Under the pieces are notes generated by a model. That model was not told the origin of the DNA and did not search any database. It saw nothing but the letters and a program-made list of their open reading frames with translations. Shown here piece by piece: positions 58,093 to 64,000 of a stretch of 64,000 nt of DNA (the stretch's first letter is position 1; every line of letters begins with the position of its first letter). Both the position numbers and the translations under genes were made by a program. The DNA is from Cellulomonas chengniuliangii (GTDB taxonomy: Bacteria > Actinomycetota > Actinomycetes > Actinomycetales > Cellulomonadaceae), in the NCBI RefSeq assembly GCF_024508335.1, contig NZ_CP101988.1, positions 2,232,001 to 2,296,000 on the forward strand, in the 5' to 3' direction.

Positions 58093-59148
58093 ATGACCCT
58101 GCCGACCGTCCACCACGCGAACCGCGCCCCCCGGCGCCGAGGCGCCGTCCTGCCCGCCCTGCTGCCCGCCGCGGCGCTGGCCCTCGGGCTCAGCGCCTGC
58201 GCCTCGCCCGCGGCAGAGGCGCCTGCCGAGGGCGCCCCGTCCCCCACGACGTCCGCCACCTCGGGGTTCGCCCCGCTCGCCGTCGACAACTGCGGCACCG
58301 AGGTCGCGTTCGCGGCGCCGCCCGAGCGGGTCGTGACCATCAAGTCGACGGCGACCGAGACGATGCTCGCGCTGGGCCTCGAGGACCGACTCGTCGGCAC
58401 GGCGTTCTCCGACGGCCCCCTGCCCGAGAGCCTCGCGGCCGCCGCCGCTGCCGTCCCGGTGCTCTCGGAGAAGGTCCCCGGCCAGGAGGCGTTGCTGGCC
58501 AGCGAGCCCGACCTGGTCTACGCGGGCTGGGAGTCGAACTTCTCCGCCGAGGGCGCCGGCGAGCGCCCGACGCTGGCCACGCTCGGCATCGCGAGCTATG
58601 TGTCGCCGGCCGCCTGCCTGGGCGAGGGCTACCAGCCCGACCCGCTGACCTTCGACGTGGTCTTCGACGGCATCCGCGAGGTCGGCACGATCTTCGGCGT
58701 CCAGGAGCGCGCGGAGGAGCTGGTTGCGGAGCAGGAGGCGACGCTCGCGGGCGTCGATGCCCCGGCCGGGACGACCACCGCGCTGTGGTTCAGCTCCGGC
58801 TCGGACACCCCGTACGTGGGCGCCGGGATCGGGGCGCCGCAGATGATCATGGACGCCGCGGGGCTGACCAATATCTTCGCCGACGTGCACGAGTCCTGGA
58901 CGTCCGTCGGCTGGGAGCAGGTCGTGGCGGCAGACCCCGACGTCATCGTGCTCGTCGACTCGGCGTGGGGCTCCACCGAGAAGAAGATCGGCGTGCTCGA
59001 GTCCAACCCGGCGACGAGCCAGCTCACGGCCGTGCGCGAGAAGCGCTACCTCGTGGTGCCGTTCCCCGCGTCGGAGGCCGGGGTGCGCAATGCCGACGCC
59101 GTGGCCGACCTCGTCGCCCAGCTCGCGGCGCTGCCCGAGGTGGGCTGA
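58093..59148 (+). CDS. ABC substrate-binding lipoprotein, proposed F420-0 binding type
   Basis: A 351-residue lipoprotein with lipobox LSAC (C36) and a FecB/BtuF-like two-lobed binding fold: PPERVVTIKSTATETMLALGLEDRLVG and WEQVVAADPDVIVLVDSAWGS. It is far from classic siderophore or vitamin B12 binders. The trio with the next two genes, next to cofE and F420-dependent enzymes, matches the actinobacterial cassette proposed by family curators to import the cofactor precursor F420-0 (TIGR03868/03869/03873, recalled from memory). GGAG precedes the ATG. Confidence 0.8.
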   Translation: MTLPTVHHANRAPRRRGAVLPALLPAAALALGLSACASPAAEAPAEGAPSPTTSATSGFAPLAVDNCGTEVAFAAPPERVVTIKSTATETMLALGLEDRLVGTAFSDGPLPESLAAAAAAVPVLSEKVPGQEALLASEPDLVYAGWESNFSAEGAGERPTLATLGIASYVSPAACLGEGYQPDPLTFDVVFDGIREVGTIFGVQERAEELVAEQEATLAGVDAPAGTTTALWFSSGSDTPYVGAGIGAPQMIMDAAGLTNIFADVHESWTSVGWEQVVAADPDVIVLVDSAWGSTEKKIGVLESNPATSQLTAVREKRYLVVPFPASEAGVRNADAVADLVAQLAALPEVG

Positions 59149-59153
59149 CACCC

Positions 59154-60316
59154 GTGCGCCGTCCGACAGCCGCGATGCGGCCGAGCCCTCGGCCCACCGG
59201 GGCGCGCCCGCACCAGGCGCTGGCCGCGCCCGGGCCGAGCCGCCGTGCCGGGCTGCCCGGCGCGCGTCCGGGCCCGGCGCCCCGCCCGGCGCCCTCCGCC
59301 GGCGGCCTGCGGCTCGCCGTGGTGGTCCTGGCGCTGGCCGCGGTGCTGGTGCTCACCGTGCTGGTGAGCGTGACGATCGGCCCGGCGGACATCGCCGTCA
59401 CGGACGTGCTCGGCAGCATCGGCCACCACCTGGGGCTGGTCGGCGACGCCCCGCCCCGCCTCACCGACGCGATCGTCTGGGAGCTGCGGCTGCCGCGCGT
59501 GCTGACCGCGGCGGCTGTGGGCGCCGGGCTGGCCGTCGCGGGCGCCGTGATGCAGAGCCTCACCCGCAACCCCCTGGCCGACCCGTACCTGCTCGGGCTG
59601 TCCTCGGGGGCGTCGTTGGGCGCGGTCGCGGTCCTGCTCCTGGGGGCGGCGGTGGCCCTCCCCGCGGCGGCCTTCGTCGGGGCGCTGGCGGCGCTCGTGG
59701 CGACCATGGCCCTGGCCGGGTCGCTCGGCGCGCTCACGCCCACACGCACGGTGCTGGCCGGGCTGGCCGTGTCCCAACTATGCGCCGCCGCCACCAGCTT
59801 CGTGATCTTCTGGTCGGCGACGGGCGACTCCTACCGCGAGATCCTCGGCTGGCTGCTCGGCTCCCTGGCCGGGTCGACGTGGGCCTCCGTGACGATCGCG
59901 GGCACGGCCGTCCTCGTCCTCGGCTCCGCGCTCGTGGGCGCCGGGCGCACGCTCGACGCCTTCGCGTTCGGCGACACGGCGGCCGCGGCGCTGGGCGTGC
60001 ACGTCGCCCGGACCCGCTGGGTGCTGCTGACGCTGGTGGCCCTGCTGACTGGCGCCCTGGTGTCCGTGAGCGGCTCGATCGGGTTCCTCGGACTGGTGCT
60101 CCCGCACGCCGTGCGGTTCGTGGTGGGCGCCCGGCACCGGCTCCTTCTGCCGGTCTCGGCTCTCGTGGGCGCGAGCTTCCTGGTGTGGGCGGACACCGCC
60201 GCGCGCACGATCTTCGAGCCACGCGAGCTGCCGGTGGGGATCCTCACCGCGTTCCTCGGGGCGCCGGTCTTCGCGTGGCTGCTGTTCCGGTCCCGTCGCG
60301 GCGCCGAGGGGGCGTC

Positions 60317-60320
<4 letters not shown>
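59154..60320 (+). CDS. ABC permease, FecCD/BtuC family, proposed F420-0 importer
   Basis: A 388-residue permease with about 10 membrane helices after a 50-residue Pro/Arg-rich N-terminus. FecCD motifs include LPRVLTAAAVGAGLAVAGAVMQSLTRNPLADPYLLG and SGSIGFLGLVLPHAVRF. GTG at 59154 is the first start after the binding-protein gene (5-base gap). ATG at 59175 is an alternative start and neither has a strong Shine-Dalgarno. It is translationally coupled to the ATPase (GTGA). Confidence 0.87.
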
Positions 60321-61090
<770 letters not shown>

Positions 61091-61142
61091 GGCGCTCGCG
61101 CTGGTCAGAACGCCGGGCTCGCACCAGGATGTGCGTGGCCGA

Positions 61143-61164
61143 GCCGCACGCGACCGCGTGCGGC
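61143..61164 (+). terminator. Palindromic hairpin after the F420-0 importer genes
   Basis: A 22-base near-perfect palindrome with 10-base arms and a 2-base centre lies 52 bases past the ATPase stop and 27 bases before the RDD gene. It may be a terminator or an operator. Confidence 0.45.
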
Positions 61165-61191
61165 CGCGCGTCCGAGACTCCGGGAGCCCAG

Positions 61192-61740
61192 ATGACCGTG
61201 CCGCCCCTCCCCACTCCGGCGACCACCGCACCGCCGAGCGCGGGACCTGTCGTCCCGGCGCCGCTGCCCTACGGGACGGCGGGCGCCGCCTGGTCGCCCT
61301 ACGCGTCGTGGCCGCGCAGGGTCGGCGCGCGCGTCATCGACCAACTGCTCTTGGCGGCGGTGTGGATTGCCGCGATGCCGATCGCCGTGGCGGTGGGCGA
61401 GCCGGGCGTCGAGGCCGCGGGACGGCCTGTGCGGGACTCGACCCCCGCGAGCGCCGTGGTCATCTGCGTCGCGCTAGCCGCTGTCGCCGGCCTGTGGGTG
61501 TGGAACCGCGGAGTGCTCGAGGGGCGCTCGGGGTCGTCGCTCGGCAAGCGCGCGGTCGGGACCCGCCTGGTGCGGGCGTCGACGGGCGAGCCCTTGGGCC
61601 TCGGCGCCACGCTGCTGCGCGACGTCTGCCACATCGCCGACGGCCCCCTGCTGCTGGGCTTCCTGTGGCCCTTGTGGGACGCCCGCCGGCAGACCTTCGC
61701 CGACAAGATCCTCGACACGGTCGTCATCCGGCGGGGCTGA
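61192..61740 (+). CDS. RDD family membrane protein
   Basis: A 182-residue membrane protein of the RDD family, with the motif at WPRRVGARVIDQLLLAAVW and the second signature GSSLGKRAVGTRLV. Three or four membrane helices are predicted after a 40-residue Pro/Ala-rich cytoplasmic lead. Function is unknown; RDD proteins have been linked to ion transport. The ATG at 61192 has GGGAG upstream; a longer frame exists. It follows the F420-0 importer genes on the same strand and converges on cofE. Confidence 0.82.
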   Translation: MTVPPLPTPATTAPPSAGPVVPAPLPYGTAGAAWSPYASWPRRVGARVIDQLLLAAVWIAAMPIAVAVGEPGVEAAGRPVRDSTPASAVVICVALAAVAGLWVWNRGVLEGRSGSSLGKRAVGTRLVRASTGEPLGLGATLLRDVCHIADGPLLLGFLWPLWDARRQTFADKILDTVVIRRG

Positions 61741-61771
61741 CCCGCACGGTCCGCGGCAGAGCCGGGAACTC

Positions 61772-62554
61772 TCAGCGCCGGTCGTGGGCGGTGGCGTCCT
61801 TCCACCCGTCGGCGTACGCCTCGGCGCTGCCCCGGGCGAACATGTCGTCCGGGCCGGTGCGCACCAGAGTGCGCGCCCCGGGACCGTCATCCCGCGTGAC
61901 GTGGCGGCCCAGCCCTCGCACGATCGCGACCGGCCGGCCCGCGGCCTTTCCCTTGACGAGCTCGGCGGCGGCGGCGATCTCGTCGGCCACCGCGGCCTGG
62001 CTGACCTGCAGCGCCCGGCCGTGGGAGTCGAGCGTGCCGCGGAGGTCCTCGAGCACGGCCACGCCCGCGGCGCCGATCGCCATGTCCGTCTGCCCCAGCC
62101 GCCAGGGGCGGCCGGCGGTGTCGCTGAGGATCACGCCCAGCCGCACACCGTGGCGCTGCTGCAGCCCGTGCCGCAGAGCGCGGGCAGAGGCGTCAGGATC
62201 GAGCGGGAGCAGCAGAACGGTGCCCTCCGCGGTGTTGCTGGAGTCGACGCCCGCGGCGGCCATGACCAGGCCGAGCCGGTTCTCGACGATGCGCGTCACG
62301 CCGCCGGCGTGCTCGCGGGTGGCCACGACCCGCACGGTCTCGTCGGTGATCGCCTGCTCGCGGTCGGCGGCCTGGACCACACGTCCCTCGGCCTTCGACA
62401 CGATCTTGCTCGTCACCACGAGGATGTCGCCGTCGAGCGGGCGCTGCTCGGGCGGCGCGGCGTCGAGGGCCGCCCCGACGAGGGCGACCAGGTCGTCGCC
62501 GGGCCGCACCTCGGGGATGCCCGCCAGCGCCCAGACGCGCATCCCCTCGCTCAT
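61772..62554 (-). CDS. cofE: Coenzyme F420-0:L-glutamate ligase
   Basis: CofE adds gamma-linked glutamates to F420-0 with GTP, the last step in making the working cofactor. The 260-residue protein has the family motifs [31 protein letters not shown] and [21 protein letters not shown]. It is the stand-alone form: the nitroreductase-like domain of mycobacterial FbiB is absent. ATG 62552-62554 overlaps the stop of the F420 oxidoreductase gene (ATGA). No F420-0 synthesis genes (cofC, cofD, fbiC) are in the window. Confidence 0.93.
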   Translation of the reverse strand: MSEGMRVWALAGIPEVRPGDDLVALVGAALDAAPPEQRPLDGDILVVTSKIVSKAEGRVVQAADREQAITDETVRVVATREHAGGVTRIVENRLGLVMAAAGVDSSNTAEGTVLLLPLDPDASARALRHGLQQRHGVRLGVILSDTAGRPWRLGQTDMAIGAAGVAVLEDLRGTLDSHGRALQVSQAAVADEIAAAAELVKGKAAGRPVAIVRGLGRHVTRDDGPGARTLVRTGPDDMFARGSAEAYADGWKDATAHDRR

Positions 62555-63558
62555 CGGACCAGTGCGGGCAGCACGTCGCGGCCGAACACGTCGATCCACT
62601 CGCGCTGGTTGCGCCCGACGTTGTGCAGGTACACGCGGTCGAAGCCCAGGTCGACGTACTTCTGGATCGCGGCCCGGTGCACGTCGGGGTCGGCCGAGAC
62701 GACCATCCGACCGTCGAAGTCCTCGGGGCGCACCAGCTTGGCCATCTGCTCGAAGTCGAACGGCGAGCGGATGTCGGCCTTGGGGAACTTCATGCCGCCG
62801 TTGGGCCACTCGGTCATCGCGTTGGCCATCGCCTGCTCGTCGGTCTCCGCCCACGACAGGTGCACCTGCAGCACCTTGGGCATCGTCTCCGGGTCGCGGC
62901 CCGACTCGCGGGCGCCCTCGGCGAACTTGCCGAAGAGGCCGGAGATCTTCTCGAGTGGCGCTCCGACGGTGATGAGCCCGTCCGCGTGGCGGCCGGCCCG
63001 CTTGGCCGTCACCGGTCCGGCGGTGGCCACGAGGATCTCGGGCGCGACCTCCGGCATGGTCCACAGACGGGTGGACTCGTGCTTGTAGAACGTGCCCGAG
63101 TGCTTCGTGTCCTTGCCCGCGATCGAGGCGGCGAACAGCTTCTTGATGATGTCGATGGCCTCGAACATGCGGTTGATCCGCTCGGGGGCCTCGGGCCAGT
63201 ACTGCGCCGTGACGTGCTCGTTGAGGGCCTCGCCTGAGCCGAGCCCGAGCCAGTGCCGGCCGGGGTACATCGCGGCGAGCGTCGCCGACGCCTGCGCGAC
63301 CATCGCCGGGTGCCAGCGGAAGGTCGGGGCCGTCACTCCGGGGCCGATGTCCCCCGTGGTGCGCTCGCCCAGCGCGGTGAGCACGTTCCACACGAAAGCG
63401 GCCTGCCCCTGCGAGGGGAGCCAGGGCTGGTAGTGGTCGGCCGCCATCACGCCGGAGAACCCCCGGGACTCGGCGTAGGCCGAGAGCTCGACCACCTCGG
63501 TGGGGTGGAACTGCTCCAGCGCTGCCGCGTACCCGACCGTCAACCCGCTCGCCGTCAC
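62551..63558 (-). CDS. F420-dependent oxidoreductase, G6PDH-like (Fgd) family
   Basis: A 335-residue LLM-superfamily enzyme related to F420-dependent glucose-6-phosphate dehydrogenase. The Fgd catalytic residues align: H42 and W46 in ADHYQPWLP and E110 in [12 protein letters not shown] and PTFRWHP also match. The sugar-phosphate-binding Lys/Arg residues of Fgd1 were not clearly matched, so substrate is uncertain. If it is Fgd-like it would make F420H2 for other reductases. The start is GTG at 63556-63558 with GAGAGGTG upstream. It is translationally coupled to cofE. Confidence 0.9.
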   Translation of the reverse strand: MTASGLTVGYAAALEQFHPTEVVELSAYAESRGFSGVMAADHYQPWLPSQGQAAFVWNVLTALGERTTGDIGPGVTAPTFRWHPAMVAQASATLAAMYPGRHWLGLGSGEALNEHVTAQYWPEAPERINRMFEAIDIIKKLFAASIAGKDTKHSGTFYKHESTRLWTMPEVAPEILVATAGPVTAKRAGRHADGLITVGAPLEKISGLFGKFAEGARESGRDPETMPKVLQVHLSWAETDEQAMANAMTEWPNGGMKFPKADIRSPFDFEQMAKLVRPEDFDGRMVVSADPDVHRAAIQKYVDLGFDRVYLHNVGRNQREWIDVFGRDVLPALVR

Positions 63559-63777
63559 GTGCGTGCACCTCTCGTCGTCCTGCCGCGCGCGACGGCCGCC
63601 GCACGTCTCGGCAGACTAACCCCGCCGCAGCAGGCCTCGCAGCGTGCTGCCTCGGGCCACGACCAGATGTGGTCTGCCTCTCGCCCGATAGTAGAACTTT
63701 CACGTACTCTCGGTCGTTGACACAGTGGCCGCGTCGAGGCGGCGCCTGGGAGCCCGCGCGGCTGGCCAGACCACACC

Positions 63778-63797
63778 GCCCGCGGCAGGCCGCGGGC
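63778..63797 (+). promoter_or_regulatory. Hairpin in the leader of the gene at 63815; divergent promoter region
   Basis: Arms 63778-63785 and 63790-63797 form a perfect 8-base stem with a CAGG loop just before the Shine-Dalgarno of the plus-strand gene. The 256-base gap (63559-63814) also holds TACTAT on the minus strand (63688-63693), a possible -10 for the oxidoreductase-cofE operon, and TTGACA on the plus strand (63717-63722) without a partner -10. Confidence 0.4.
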
Positions 63798-63814
63798 CTT
63801 GAGAGGGATGACTG

Positions 63815-64000
63815 ATGAGCGCTGGCAAGAGCACGGGCAAGGCCGCCGCGGCCGAGCGGCAGGCGGCGCTGGCCGCGATCCGCTCGACGCAGAAGAAGCA
63901 GGAGCGTCGCCGCACCCTGCTGATCTCCTCGATCGCGGGCATCGTCGTGGTCGGCCTCGTGGGCGCCACGGGCTTCGTGCTGGTGAACGAGAACCGGAAG
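63815..64000 (+). CDS. N-terminal part of a membrane-anchored protein (cut by window edge)
   Basis: The first 62 codons of a protein that continues past the right edge. A basic, Ala/Lys-rich cytoplasmic segment ([20 protein letters not shown], then KKQERRR) is followed by one transmembrane helix (about residues 37-57). Such N-termini are common in actinobacterial DUF3105 and DsbA-like proteins, but the visible part is not enough to decide. The ATG at 63815 has GAGAGGG 7 bases upstream. Confidence 0.75.
   Translation, partial: MSAGKSTGKAAAAERQAALAAIRSTQKKQERRRTLLISSIAGIVVVGLVGATGFVLVNENRK

Noticed and set aside
63717-63730. GCCACTG on the minus strand as a B12-box upstream of the oxidoreductase-cofE operon
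   Set aside because: A lone 7-mer without the other conserved cobalamin riboswitch elements.

Overview
The window is very GC-rich DNA with frequent GTG starts, many 4-nt ATGA/GTGA gene overlaps and almost no intergenic space. It carries an actinobacterial housekeeping block, a GH9 glycosidase, a WhiG/FliA-type sigma factor, a GlnR-like box at an amtB-glnB-glnD operon, and F420-related genes. The best guess is a motile member of the Cellulomonadaceae or a near relative in Micrococcales. That is inferred from gene content; no 16S rRNA is present.

Layout. (1) 1-39,100 is mostly one conserved minus-strand block: smc, small membrane protein, ftsY, amtB-glnB-glnD, ffh, amidohydrolase, rpsP-khpA-rimM-trmD, rplS, lepB-rnhB, DUF2469, yraN-comM-dprA, xer-sigma, rpsB-tsf-pyrH. 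Further right come ileS-folC and DUF4233-ndk. Two insertions break it. One is a plus-strand LPXTG surface protein gene (5,302-8,439). The other is a dhaK-dhaL-dhaM plus TetR-MFS segment (about 29.5-34.3 kb) that separates folC from its usual neighbour DUF4233. ileS is preceded by a T-box leader. (2) 39.4-46.8 kb is accessory: a membrane/acyltransferase-like protein, a GH9 enzyme coupled to a phosphoribosyltransferase, a HAD phosphatase and a heterodimeric ABC exporter. (3) 46.9-57.9 kb is a catabolic cluster: nitrilase-family amidohydrolase, dihydropyrimidinase/hydantoinase, F420-type luciferase-like oxidoreductase, NMT1/THI5-type ABC importer, class-III aminotransferase and YdfG-like dehydrogenase, with a divergent MocR regulator. 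(4) 58.1-63.6 kb holds a cobalamin/siderophore-type ABC importer of the family proposed to import F420-0, an RDD protein, a stand-alone CofE (F420-0:glutamate ligase) and a second F420-dependent oxidoreductase of the G6PDH-like family. The right edge cuts a small membrane-anchored protein gene.

How the parts may work together. Region 4 reads as cofactor salvage: import F420-0, add glutamates with CofE, and use the product in F420-dependent reductases. Region 3 reads as a reductive pyrimidine pathway: uracil to dihydrouracil, N-carbamoyl-beta-alanine, beta-alanine, malonate semialdehyde and 3-hydroxypropionate. The usual flavin/Fe-S dihydropyrimidine dehydrogenase is absent, and an F420-type oxidoreductase sits in its place. 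The adjacency of an F420-salvage cassette and a pathway that may consume F420H2 is the most interesting signal here. Enzyme families are read from motifs; substrates are inferred.

Regulatory structure includes several strong GC-rich terminators, at least five promoters whose -10 hexamer lies exactly 6 nt before the start codon (leaderless), a shared TGGCAGA promoter motif before rplS and rpsP, and a structured leader before the F420-0 transporter. I saw no tRNA or rRNA genes, CRISPR arrays, insertion sequences or prophage.
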